A stretch of 64,000 bases of DNA from Klebsormidium nitens (taxonomy: Eukaryota; Streptophyta; Klebsormidiophyceae; Klebsormidiales; Klebsormidiaceae). The translations under genes were made by a program, and so were the position numbers. The notes beneath the pieces are model-generated. The model searched no databases. It was given only the letters and a program-made list of their open reading frames with translations, and was not told where the DNA came from. The stretch is taken from assembly GCA_000708835.1 (NCBI GenBank), contig DF237067.1:4054-68053 (forward strand). The letters are read 5' to 3'. Positions 10,337 to 22,052 of the stretch are shown here, piece after piece; the stretch's first letter is position 1; every line of letters begins with the position of its first letter.

Positions 10337-13300
10337 CTAGGCGGCTGCTTGTCGGCTCTTATGGCCGATAGCAACTTCCTCCAAACGTGTTTCCAACAGG
10401 GGGTTCGCCATGCCTCTTTCTGCCGGTTCTGCCTTGTTTCCCCCAGACACGCAAATCTCCACGGTGCGCACTCACCTCGAGGACGGCGGTGACGCGCGCG
10501 GTGCCGTCAAGAGTGGCCAGCACGCCCTCCGCGGCACAGTCGGCCACGCTGCGGGTGCCTGCGTTGATGGCGGCAGCGCGCTCCAAGAACTCGGCGATGC
10601 TGCGGTAGCCGTACCCGAGCTGCCCCGCAAAGTGGCCCGACGGAGATGGCGTGTACTGCACAACAGGCACACAGAGGTGCTGGGAGGAGCGGCAGAGGGG
10701 CCTCACATGCAAATGGCGGCCAGACCGTCATCAACCCCAACGGTGAGGAAAACGCAAAGCCGGGGTAGGGAGGGGGGGCGCGCACCTTCATGTAGAGAGG
10801 GTTGAGGGTGGCGAAACCAGCGGCGTCCGTTGCTGTGGTGTAGCCGCGGTGGGCCTGGTCCACGCGCAGCTCGCCCTGCACCGCAGCGGCAGCGTCACCA
10901 CGAGGGAGAGGCCGCCAGGGAGCAAACAGGATGCCGCAGCTCACAACATGGCAGCCCAGGAGAGCACAGACGAGGGGGGCTTGCGACGGGCGGGCCAAAT
11001 GCGGGCCAGTGTCTAGGTATTACGGAAACGAAGAGGCGGCCGGTGCACCTTGTGGCCCATGTAGTGGAAGCCCTGCTGCGTGTGGCAGTCGGCCGGGGGC
11101 GCAATCTAGCACAAGGCGGACAGCAGATGAGCCGGAGCAGAAAAGGTAGCACAAGGAGCCGCAACAGCTTGGAAATACAGTTCCAAGGACCTGCTCTCCG
11201 AGGCTCCTCGATATATTCACTAACGAGGGGGAAGGGGTGGGGTGCACCTCACCCAGGAGGCCATGTAGACTGCGGTGCCGTGTGTGCCGTCGGTGTTCTC
11301 CCACTGCACCTGCAGCAACGCCATCGCGGGTGCCAGTCAGTGCACTTGAACCAGGGCGGCCGCACGGCAAACATGTCGCAGCTCAGACCTGCTGGCAACA
11401 ACCTAAGGGAGGGCAAGCGAGGTTGGGGGCGGGCTGCGGGGCCTCACGAGCAGCGTGATGGTGTCCTCCACGGAGCGGCCCAGGCGCGCGGAGGCCACTC
11501 CGTCGCTCGCGGACGCAGTGACGCGCACAGGGCGCGAGGCTTCGCCCACAGCCCACGAGTGCAGGTCTGCAGGCGAGGGGGAGCACGGGGGCAGACTCAG
11601 ACACGGGTGGACAACATGCTCGGCATAGGCGAGCAGGGAGTCTGCAAATGGGGGCATTTGGGGTATGCTCGCAGGCCGTCGATGATGCTCTGCCGGTGAG
11701 GGGCGAAGTGCCGAACCGAATTGAGTCTGTGCCATGGAGCGCTGAATCGATGCCAGCACCAGGGAAAGGGCTGGAGCTGGGCGTGCCCCTGGGGCCCCCG
11801 TCTCACCGATGTGGTGCGAATTGAGGTAGTAGCTGATGTCGGAGCTCTTGCCGGCCCAGCCTGCGAAGGTGTCGAGCTGCTTCTTGGGCTGCGTCATGGT
11901 GCTGGAGAAGAACGAAAAGGGGCCCAGCGCAGGGATGCGCGCGCGCGCATCTGCACACACCAACCATCGTGTCGCTCAACCTCTGGTCCTCTCGGGGCTG
12001 GCCACTACGCGCTGAGAGGCAAAGTTAGGAGCGATTTGCTCAAGGGACAGGTCGGCAGAAACCGAAGATGCCTTTGAAGGTTGGAGAGGGGGTCCTGACC
12101 TGCATAAATGGGGTCGAAACGCTTATGATACTCCACAGCGACCAGCACGCCCGCCTCCCTGCACAGACAGGCGAGGAGTTGACATGGTGTGAGGGCGCCA
12201 CGCGAGCTACGCACGTTCATGCCAAGAAAGAGCGAGTCCGTTCCTGGGTTCAGCTTGGGGACCCAGTCACGCCAGGAGCCAGCATTAGATTCTTGACCAT
12301 TTGTCTGAAGCATGCCATAGCGCCGGTGCCACGGGTGGGCGCAGTGCGGTGTACCTGGCGGCCTGGGTGAGCTGGAGGTGGTGCGCCAGGGTCTGCACCG
12401 CGGGCTTGGCCAGCAGCACGTGCAGGCCTGCAGAGAGGAGCAGCAGCGCTGACAGGCCGCGCAACAGCAAGGACGAGGCAGCCAGAGTGGGGGACCAAGG
12501 GGACAGCCTAGAGTCTAGGGGGCGAACGCGCATGCTCGAGCTGTCACTCTAGCTGCAAACGATTCAGGAATGGGCCCCTGGCGACAAGTAACACGGGAGG
12601 GATTTGATGTGGGAAAGTAGATCCCGCATCATCGGGCAAGGTGATCTAGCAGCGCTTGCCGCAGTCGTTTGACGGGCAGCTTAAAGAACTAGAGCACAGT
12701 CCTGGCAAGTGGCAGCTCACCATGTCGAATGCACTCAAGGGCGATCTCAAAGTGGGTGTCGTCTGCAGAGGACAAGCCAGCAGCAGCCAAGGTCACAAGA
12801 GGCGGCAAAACAGAAGGGGCCGGACTGTGCAGCCTGGGTCCTCGTACAGTCACAAGGTGCCACAACAACCACAGACAAAGGGCCTTTGTGGCGACAGAGG
12901 GGGAGCGTCACCTGGCGTGAAGATGGTGGCCCTGCAAAGGGAAGGAGGAGCGGGGCTGGGGACTTGCCAGGCCATGGGCCTTTGCACTGCTCTCAAAATT
13001 GGAAAGTGGGGGTACTGCCAGTGAAAGGGCAGGGTTCCTGCCTGTGGGCTACACTTCATACACTTTTTAAGACGAAGGTCACTTCCTTTGCCGAGGTATG
13101 CTCTCAAATTCGCATATGCGGCTGCCGCTCACATGTCTCCCCGCTTCATCTTTGCGATGGCGCCTTTGTAAGCATGCCGGTCAAACGGAGCTCCGTCTGC
13201 GCGCATGAGAGAGGCGGGCCTCAGCTCCTTGAGTAGACTGCATCGCAGCGCACTGACCCCAGACCAAAAGCAAGAAGGACAGATCCCAACTTTTATAGGC

Positions 13301-13965
13301 AGCCCAGCCAATCCAAGGTCAAGTTGCTCGCCACTCACCTGGCGGATGAGTTTCTAGTGTCGTATCCAAATCCTTATACACTTCACCAATTTTCCTGCGG
13401 ATGTTTTCTCTGATGGCAGGCAAGCGCTTGCCTGAGGCATCGCACAGGACCTGCGCAGGAAAGGGGCACTGGAAGGCGTGAGGCAGCGAGGGGCCACTAC
13501 CGCATGGTGGGCGAGGGGGCCAGCTAAGAGTTGGAAGGACAGCTGAAATGCAGCGTGACTGTAGCTTCATTACAATAAGCACTCAAATCGGTGGTCAAGA
13601 CGAGTGCGTATCAAGCCCAGAGTGCGCCAAGACAGAGCACAGTGTCCGTCTCTGCCAATTTGCAGGCTGGGCGAGCCCATGGCCCTCTCACCAGGCGGCG
13701 AACTTTCCCAAATCTTCTCAGGTCAAATAAGGTGATGGCAATCACGCCTGCCGGCTTGTCACTAGCGGCACCCTCAGCTGTTGGGACGTACCCTGCAATG
13801 TGAAGCTCTAGGTATCAGCGCCAGCTGGTACAAATGTCAACGATGGACGAGCAGCAGACATGGAAGGCCAGGGCCCCTGCGGCCTCTCCAAGGCTGCAAG
13901 GACTGCATTTCTGCGGTACCCTCACCTGCCGTGTACTCGCCAGCACCCACCATCAAGACGTCCAT
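10337..13965 (-). CDS. Gfo/Idh/MocA-family NAD(P)-dependent oxidoreductase
   Basis: Fifteen exons: 13926-13965, 13692-13792, 13339-13450, 13133-13196, 12912-12931, 12721-12762, 12355-12427, 12100-12158, 11807-11950, 11448-11566, 11253-11309, 11049-11105, 10786-10875, 10476-10655, 10337-10432; 417 residues. Residues 3-14 ([12 protein letters not shown]) open a Rossmann fold. The family's EKP position reads LLAKP (about 131-135), then EYHKRFDP (160-167) and [10 protein letters not shown] (210-219), where the His pair and Asp are probable active-site residues. The C-terminal half is the family's beta-sheet domain, with [21 protein letters not shown]. This pattern resembles the D-galacturonate-reductase-like branch; the true substrate is unknown. 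The last exon's acceptor (just right of 10432) has a weak pyrimidine tract, so the final 31 residues are the least certain. Exon 5 is only 20 nt. Confidence 0.88.
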
Positions 13966-14992
13966 CGCTCCGGATGTAATTGAGCAAACCCTAATTTGGT
14001 AGTTAGATTGTCAACCGCCAATGCCGCACCAAACGCTAAAACTGCATCAAACCTAAGTCAAACCTGACGTCTGCAGCACTGGACCCCTGCCACAGTAGCA
14101 TGGGCAGCCGCCTGACGCCCATCTTGCAGTGTGCATAGCCGTAGGTACCCTATTTCCCTGCCACCTCGCTCTCCTAGCCCCATTGCATTGCTGGCACCAG
14201 CACTAGCGGTCGCAGCGGCGCTAGCAGATCCACAGTGGTGCAACACCTGCCACATGCGAGGGCCTGTACCTAGATTCCGGTACAATCGCTGGCGTCTCGA
14301 ATTTGAATTCGCCCTGCCGCAACGGGCGCTCAAACCTGTCGTCCAATGATATTTCTTCAAAATCTGGGTGTAATCTCCAGCGTGTCGCTTCGAGACTTGC
14401 TGATTGGTTCCCAAGTGTTATTGAATCTGTGTATCCGCATCGGCGCCGGAGAAGCTTCCTCTTCGCGATTGCGCAAACGGGCAGCCCTCCACTCGGGACC
14501 CGCAGCTGTACAGCTGGACTGGTCAAGGCGCTAGCGGAGAAGGCCCATGGCGGCGGCCACAGCCACGCCTCTGGCAGTACTTGATGGGGCGAGCAACGCC
14601 TGGCACTCGCAGGGGGACATGTTGCTGGCCGGCTTGGACTAGGGGGGCATCCTGCTCGCTAGGTACTTTCACTCGGTCTTTAACAAGAGCAGGGCGGGGG
14701 CCTGTGCTTGGGGGTGCTGAACACTATCTTGGTCGAGGGTTTGAGCCTACCAAGTTCTGCAGTGTTTCAACTGTTAGGCAGTTGCCACCATGGAATTTCC
14801 TCCACAGACATTGGCTGCGGGGTGCAATATCCGCTGAGAGACTCTTTGGCCCTAAAAATTTGCGCAAGTATCATCTGTTAGAAATGAGACCTTAGCTCTG
14901 CTGCCTTGCAAAGCTGACTCGCACAGAAAAGAGTCTCTGGCTTCAGGACACACGTGCTATAATTTCACAAGGCCCAGAAAGCAAGGGAAGCA
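13966..14992. other. Spacer between divergent genes
   Basis: About 1 kb between the starts of the oxidoreductase (minus) and the GARP factor (plus), probably holding both promoters. At 14548 an ATG opens a 31-codon frame with protein-like composition that stops at TAG; no downstream exon could be joined to it. Confidence 0.45.
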
Positions 14993-17900
14993 ATGTCAGA
15001 AGCCGGGACTGAGCTCAACTTGAAGCTGCTGGGTAAGGAGCTAGGGTTCTCCTATGTGTTGGTGGCATGGGGTGCCAATAGAGCTGGCTTAAATAACATG
15101 GAATTGCTGGCACCTTGAGCTAGTCCCTCAATTCTAATAAGGGCTTGAGCTGCCAAAAGTCTTTCAACGTTTGAGCCTCGGATGCAACGTTAGATGCGAT
15201 GCAGCAGCCAGGCTGCTTGCTTTCTTGTGCGTTGGAAGACCTTTTTTGCTGGTTGCTGTAAAGCGCGCACACAGTGGTGCTCCAATCAGCAGGGCGGTAG
15301 CATTAGGCATGGAGCAGACTCTCACTTACCCTGAGCCAAGCATACATTGTCGATTTTTCGGTGCTATTGAGGAAACGGCATTCCAACCGTGTACAGTAAG
15401 GACAATTCGCCACCGGCTTGGCAGGCTCATCAGCATGTGGTGGACAATTGTGAATGCTTTACCACTAAATCGCTTCTCAACCTGGGACTTCAGGAGCGGA
15501 GGTCGGTGAATTGCCAGGGATGACGGCAGGGGGCCAAAGGGAGAGCATTGACAATGATGAGGTGAGGCACGGAATGCCTGACCGTGACAGGATGAGTTGT
15601 GTCACCTCTGGTCTTCCATGAGCAGATGGAAGGTTGGGAAGCTTACGCCCAAAGTGCAGCGCCTTCGTTGCGGAGCAGTAGTAGGGGAAAATCTGTGACC
15701 TGCTGCTTGTTGTTTTTGTTCAGAGCAAGGTGACGCTGGGACTGGGCAGTGGAGAGGACCAAGATCAGCCAGGTGAGGACAAGCATCGCGTTTGCGGAGA
15801 AAATCATTGGACTCTCATCCTGTTTTGAGTCTCTCAATCATGCTCGTACATGTTCAGCTGATGCGGTTGTCCAATTGCCTGCCCTCATGCGCGTGCTCTG
15901 CTAGCTGATGCACTACGCCCTGCTGTGCCCAGGCTCGCTGACATCGCTGGAGCAGGAGCTGCTCACGCTGGGGGCGCAACCACAGGACGCGCCGCAGGTG
16001 AGGCAGGGAGGGACGGGCCAATGCAGGATGCAGACAGTGGTGAAGCGATGATCCACCTTGGGCAAGCTCAGCTTATGCTCCCAGAATTTGTCAGCGGTTC
16101 CCACATAACATGCTCGAGTGGGTCCTATCAGGCAGCTAGTGGCATTAGCCTGATGCCGACCTCTATTGAAACTCGAAAAGGTTCTGGCTGGGAAGGCCTA
16201 GTCACAGACTCGCTTCAAGCGACAACTGCACGGAAGTAGGCCAAAACTGGTGTCCTTGTTGCAGATGCTCCCTTCGGACCTGGCTGGATCCTTGGCTGGA
16301 TCATCGGTGGAGCAGGCAATTGCAGCGGAGGAGGCCGTTCCGGGGGAGGGTGCGCAGGCGGGGCAGGCGGCAGGCAGGGGGAGTGCCGGGGGGCAAGTGC
16401 CTGTAGGCATGGGGGCGCCCGACTACTCCCATGCAGGAATGCAGCCGCAGGAGTATGGCGCCGGTGACTACAATCATTATGGGGCCCAAGTCAAACTGGA
16501 GGACAACAGCAGGAGGGGCCACCAGGAGATGCCTGCGGACAGCGGCGCTGCGGGAGAGGCGGGAGTGGGAGGGAAGCGGCCACTGGAGGGGGCGCACGCG
16601 GGGCTGGGGCTGAGCCGGCAGAGCACGGAGGAGAGCCTGGGGCGGCACATGGAGGGGGGCCGCGAGGGGGAGGACGGCGGGACAGAGGGCGAGGAGCAGG
16701 AGGGGCGCGGGCAGGGCAACAAGAAGCAGCGCCTCGTGTGGACCGCCGAGCTGCACTCGCGCTTCATGAACGCCGTCAACCACCTGGGGGTCAAGAGTGA
16801 GCGCACCAGCCAAGCCCCCCCGGTGCACGGCTAGCATGGCCACAGGCAGTCGGGCCAGCCTGTGTGTGCGGCTGCCCTCGTCATGGCTGAATGGCGCGAG
16901 CCAGTGCCCCGGATGTCATTTACTGGCTGCTCTGGGTGCCGCCTATGCGGCAAGGTGCAGTCGTGCGTGTGGTTGTGCGCCTCCGTTGTCGCAGCGTGGG
17001 GGTGTGACCTGCGTGCTGCATGTGTGCAGATGCTGTGCCCAAGACCATTTTGCAGCTGATGAACGTGGAGGGCATGACTCGCGAGAACGTGGCTAGTCAC
17101 CTCCAGGCAAGCGCCCCCGCACCCGCACGCCCACCTCATCATGCCTGCCTCTGCGTACGCAGCATGACACACCCGCATATCTTGATGCCTGGTCACTGTC
17201 TCTCCGGTGCGCCAGTGTTGATTGCGCGGCTGCGCGTGGCGCTGCTGACACTGTGCTGGCCGCGGCGGTGCAGAAGTACCGGCTGTACCTGAAGCGCCTC
17301 GCGGGGCTGCCTCCCAACGCGCGCCTCTCCCCGGAGCTGGTGCAGGGCGGCTCCCACCTGTACCCGTACGTGCACCAGCCGCACGAGGTGCCGCCGCCCA
17401 TGATGATGGCCCCCCCGCTGCACCAGGTGAGCACACCGCGCAGTGCTCCAGCCTCAGCCACACTGAACGTCCAGAGCCAACATTCACTCCCAATGCGAAC
17501 GTATAGGACGCGGCAGACTCGGAGGTAGAGAAGAAGTTGTTTTTGTATCTGGCTGTCGCTTGCATGACTGACTGCACGGACAGATCCCTCCACGCAACGT
17601 CTCTGATTACAAGGCTTCCGAGCAGGGTGCTTCTTCTCGGTGCGAACAACACTTGCGTTCAATTGAGCTGTAGTCTTGAGTGTGTCTCAAGGCTTGTTCT
17701 TGGTGTTCTGACGAGAGGCCGGTACCAAAGTCTTCAACTCCTGTCGTGTAGCGCTATTATCGTTGATGTGCAAAACGGCCACCCTTCAGAGAGACAGTGA
17801 ACTGTGGCGGGGTGTGCCGTTGACCTTTGCCTCTCGGTGGTCAGGGCTATCCCCCCCATGGTGCTCCCTACTACCCCCCTCCCCATCGCACCGACACTGG

Positions 17901-18567
17901 CGGGCCTCCTCTGATGGGCAGCCCCGCCCCTGCCTCCGGCGATGCCTCTGCCCCTGGCCCCAAGCCGGGAGAGGGCCGTAGCGGTGAGGCGGGCGCTCCG
18001 CCGTACCCTGCCCCCATGGGGAGCATCCCGCCGTCGCCGCCCCACTTCGGGTACACCCCCGAGATGTATTCTAGCTTCAGCTCCATGGCCCACGGCGGCT
18101 GGCACCCCCTCCCCGGGCCAGGCCCTGGCCAGCCGCAGCCGGGGCAGTACCGCACCGCCGACCCGCTGCCGGGCTCGCCTGCGCCGCCTGGGCAAGGGGC
18201 CCAGTACTCTTCGCCGGGGGGAGGCCACTACAGCGGCCCTGTGGGGGGGTCCATGTACAACGCGGGGGCAGGCGCGGTGGCAGGGGTCGGCTCTCCTGCC
18301 CCGCTGCAGGGCAGCGCTTACGGGTATCAGGGCGCAGCGGGGGGGCATTACGGCAGCCCTGGTATGGGCAGCCCGGGGGGAACAGGGTCGCCGCCGTCGG
18401 CACAGCGAGGCTCCGCGCCCGCAATGCAGCAGTACGCGGCCCCAACGTGGCAGCAGGACCCCCCTGGGGGCGGGTTCGGCCAGCAGTTCTGGATGCAGCC
18501 TGCAGCGCAGGACTGGCAGCAGAAGAGATGGCCGGACGCGGGGCAACCGCAGCAGAGAAAGTGGTGA
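14993..18567 (+). CDS. GARP (MYB-like) transcription factor, LUX ARRHYTHMO/PCL1 type
   Basis: Exons: 14993-15032, 15518-15561, 15724-15772, 15933-15997, 16265-16796, 17030-17106, 17274-17426, 17845-18567; 560 residues. A shorter model starts at the ATG at 15520 (546 residues). I prefer the upstream exon because its GTAAGG donor and phase fit. Residues about 218-280 are the single MYB-like GARP repeat, with RLVWTAELHSRFMNAV, NAVPKTILQLMNVEG, MTRENVASHLQ and KYRLYLKRL. This is near-identical in pattern to plant LUX/PCL1, the DNA-binding subunit of the evening complex; a nuclear clock role is inferred. Before it lies an acidic, Gly-rich stretch, and after it a long Pro/Gly/Ser/Tyr/Gln-rich tail, probably disordered. 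The intron inside the GARP domain has a GC donor. The tail exon is very GC-rich, giving large antisense open frames. Confidence 0.93.
17107..17273 (+). other. GC-AG intron within the GARP domain
   Basis: The donor is CAG|GCAAGC at 17107 and the acceptor GTGCAG ends at 17273. Any GT donor nearby would break the invariant SHLQ-KYR sequence of the GARP domain, so the minor GC-AG class is required by the protein. Confidence 0.85.
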
Positions 18568-19970
18568 ACAGCGGGGGAGGAGCAGTCCCACCGAGATCGA
18601 AGCGAGATCAGAAGTACATTCTTTGACGGCCCAGCGCGGGAGCTGTCGTGCATTTGGAGATGCGCTCCGAATGGTTGGAAATGTTCAGTAGTTAGGTTGA
18701 GTCGGGCAGGAATCAGGTCTTCCTGTCGTGTGTGCTTATCAGGGGTGATCAAGTCCACACTTGGGCTCGCTGCTAACATGATGTGTCTTGACGACCGGGC
18801 CCGGTGGTCGCTCCTTCGAGTGTGTGTGTGTGGTTTGATTTAAGTTACTCCAGGCTTTGTGAGGAGCAGTGCCAACGCTAGCTTACCACGTCCATGTGGA
18901 AAACATTACTGTAATCTGTTGATATAAATCAGTCACAGGCTCACATCCGGTTAAGTTTACCGGATTTACCGTCTTCTCCAAGTGTCGTGCATAACATAAA
19001 CGCAAAACATGGTTCCCCGGAAGAAAGTTCCCATCGTTTCGGCTTCAGCCGGATTCGCAACCAAAGCATGTTTGTGTGCTCCATGTTGGAGACAGCCTGT
19101 TACCCCTAAATGATTCCGCGTGTATATATCGTGTAGCGCCATGACATGCGCACCAACCCGGATACCAGCATGTTGCATGTGCGCCAACGCTGCAAAGAGC
19201 TACTAGGCTAGCTTGCAATTGGCGTAGAAGACTAAAAGCTCCCGTGCACCCACCTAAACTGGCAATGCGCGATCGACATGAGCACATGTTAATTATTGCG
19301 TGCATGCAACTTTCATCCAATTGCGTAACGGTTCGCCAAGTTCGACCTCAATTTTCCGACAATCTCATTCTCATGCAACCCGGAAGAGTTTCTGCATGTG
19401 TGCATAGCTCTGAGAGCTGCACATGTGACCTAGATGATATACCTATAGCCGCACAGAATATCGCATAATCACATTGGTGCAGATAAGCAATATTATACAC
19501 CATGTGATTCCTGTCACGCTTTCTCCTCAAAAGGCAAGTCAGACATACAAGGATTTGAATCTTAACATACTGATTGACTGAAGGGCTGATTGACTGAAGG
19601 GCACCTGCCGCATGCCAATGACGATCAATTGGTGCGGGCAACCTCATTCGTTATATTTGTCCGGGTGTCAGGCTGGTCGAGCCGCCAGGGAGTCATTGTC
19701 AGACGGTTTCGACAGATGGTGGCTACAATATGCCTGCGGCACATGTTTTTCAGAGTCCAATGCTTTAACCTTACTGCCACAAGCGTCCTCTTCCTCGGAT
19801 CAGCGAGGCTCGAACAAGGGAAAATTTTATCGCAGTGCGTATGCTCGCCACGTGGACATCCCTTGTCGACGGTCGTTGGTTTGAACGGGGCAGAGCCACT
19901 GGATTCCGGAAGCGGTCCGCCGAAGGCTCATCACGGTGTGGAGGAGGCCGGGTGCAGCACGGCCGCGGCG
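18568..19970. other. Convergent spacer
   Basis: Holds the 3' UTRs of the GARP factor (plus) and PTPA (minus). It contains a short GT run near 18821-18832, TGTAA near 18910, and a perfect 16-bp tandem duplication at 19571-19602. No coding exon is supported. Confidence 0.5.
19571..19602 (+). repeat. Tandem 16-bp duplication
   Basis: TGATTGACTGAAGGGC occurs twice, head to tail, without mismatch. Confidence 0.9.
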
Positions 19971-21885
19971 TCAGTCTGCCCAGCGGATGATGGAGCCGAA
20001 GAGGAAGTGCTGCATGATGGGCAGCTTCTCGAGCACCTCCGCGCGGTACATCTTGAGCAGCCCGCTCGCAATCTTGGCCCACGTGGGCACGCCGCTGATG
20101 TCGTTCAGCATCGGCGAGTGCTCCCCCAGCGGGCCCTTCTTCACCGTCTTCACGAACTGCAGCACCGCCGCAGGAACAACATCAGGGCCACCTGCCTCTG
20201 TCAGCGGCCCTTCGAGCTGCGGGACAGCGTCTGCCGTGCAGCATACGAAGGGTCCGCGTCCTCTGCAGAACTGGGGTGTTGGCTGACAACTGTTTCGCAG
20301 CAACGGGCAAGGTCGCGGCGTGTGCGGGGGGCGCGCTGACCTGGACTGCCTGGAAGTAGAGGTAGTCGTGTTGGAACTGCGCGAGCACGTCGGGCGTGTG
20401 GATGCTCTTGGGCCGCAGGTACTTGTGGCCCGTCAGCTGCGCTGCGCCAAACACAAACGGCAAAAACTGGTAGTCGTCCAGGCCCCACACGCCATGCGAC
20501 CCCGCCGGCTCCAGCCAGTAGCGCAGCTGCAGAGTGCGCATCAGCGACAAGTACTGCGCACCACAAAACAGACACGGGGGGTCAGGCTCAGGTCAGGTAC
20601 GGAGGGCAGAGACGGGGGGTGAGAGGAGCAGTCAACGGTGGCCCTGTCCTCAATGCGGACACAATGACAGCATGTGCACACCAGAGGCAAAGGACTGGGT
20701 CGAACCAGGGAGCCGATTGTAGGCTCTGGCACGACTTGGATCACTTTTAAGAATGAAGTTGGACAGCAACACCTGAACTGGTCAGGGGTTGACGGCCCCG
20801 CAACCCCTCATCGAGAGTTACATGAACTGCCGTGCCTTGATTGGCAGCTCGTACATCAGCATATCTACTGAGCGTCCAGGCGTCAGCCCATCTCACTTGC
20901 TCTCTCGAGCTTCTTTTCCGGCCCTGCAACTCAAAGAACGAATCTGGAGCGGAACATAAGCCTTTCAATGTTCATGTGTATTCTTGACTCCGTTCCGAAT
21001 TTCCTGTGCATACTCAGAGCATGCAAGGCCGGAATTTCTCACGCTGTTGAAGACGCGAAGCACGATGGCCGGGTAGTCCGCCTCTGTGAGCACGCCCAGC
21101 CGCGCCAGGCAGAAGAGCCACGCCGCAAAGTTGGCCTCGTGCCCTGCACCGCCACCAGTGCCACGTGAGACCAGCACAGACCAGAGCTCGAGTCGCTGCG
21201 GCAGTCCGTAAACCTCTGGAGAAGCTCACACATATGGAGATGCTCAGACGATTTGCAAGCCCCTGACCCCAATGGCTACACCGCCTCTGACGAATTTAGC
21301 ACGAGGGCATAGTGCGGGGTGCTCACCTGTGCCGTAGTCGATCCTGGAGCTGTTTCCGAAGCTGTCCAGCAAGTAGGGCCCCAGCTCGCCCGCCGCTCCG
21401 GCCAGGTGTGCGGGCAGCACCGCGGCATGCAGCTCCCCCACGTGGGCCTGCAGCTGCTCCTGCCAGAAGCGGTACGCCGGGTTGCCGTAGCGCGCCTGCT
21501 GCTGCGCCGGGGGGATGTCCTCCACCCATGCGGCCAGTCTTTCGAGCACCCCCACAATGGCAGCGCACGTGGGGGACAGAGGGCACTCGTCGCTCAGCTT
21601 GCGGTCCTCCACTGCGCGGCTCAGGCTGGCGATGAAAGCGAGGAACAGCTGGCCCGAGTGCGAGCGCGCAAACGTCTCAAGGCCCTCGCGGCTGGTGATG
21701 CGCTTCTGGGGGAGCACAAAGTCGTGGGGCAGGGCCACCACGGGCAGCGGCCCTGCCAGGGGCGCCGGCGGGGGGCCCAGCGGCCCCGAGATGGGGCCAT
21801 GCACGGCAGCGCCAGGGCCAGGAGCAGCCCCGCCAGCCCAGGGAGCAGCCGTGGGGGGCTGGAAGGAGCCACTGCCGGGCTGCAT
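19971..21885 (-). CDS. PP2A phosphatase activator (PTPA), peptidyl-prolyl isomerase
   Basis: Four exons: 21327-21885, 21043-21143, 20341-20553, 19971-20156; 352 residues. PTPA folds and activates the PP2A catalytic subunit, using ATP, and has peptidyl-prolyl isomerase activity. The helical core carries the family signatures DYGTGHE (about 183-189, split by the first intron), [20 protein letters not shown], and the C-terminal [17 protein letters not shown]-type block and [20 protein letters not shown]. The N-terminus is a Pro/Gly/Ala-rich extension of about 50 residues before [12 protein letters not shown], where the conserved domain begins. The ATG at 21885 is the first in frame; the open frame extends upstream without ATG, so a further 5' exon is possible. 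The upstream Cys-x9-Cys gene ends only about 170 bp away on the same strand. Cytosolic and nuclear location is family knowledge. Confidence 0.94.
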
Positions 21886-22052
21886 TCCTTGGGGCCACAA
21901 GGAGGGGTGCGCTGCCTTGACGAGCTGCCGGAGCGGCAGCTGAGCCACACAGCCTTGCCGCGCTTGTGACCGTCGCAGAGGATGCCCTCTAAGAGTACAC
22001 CGGATGCACAGTGCTGGGGGACGGGCCTACAGCAGGCTAAGAAAAGCCGGCT

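Noticed and set aside
14548-14640. ATG-initiated frame with protein-like composition (MAAATATPLAVLDGASNAW)
   Set aside because: Stops at TAG after 31 codons. No splice partner or family match; possibly a gene relic but not supportable.
17734-18591. 285-codon open frame antisense to the last exon of the GARP gene
   Set aside because: A shadow of GC-rich Pro/Gly codons on the plus strand; Arg/Ala-rich with no motif.
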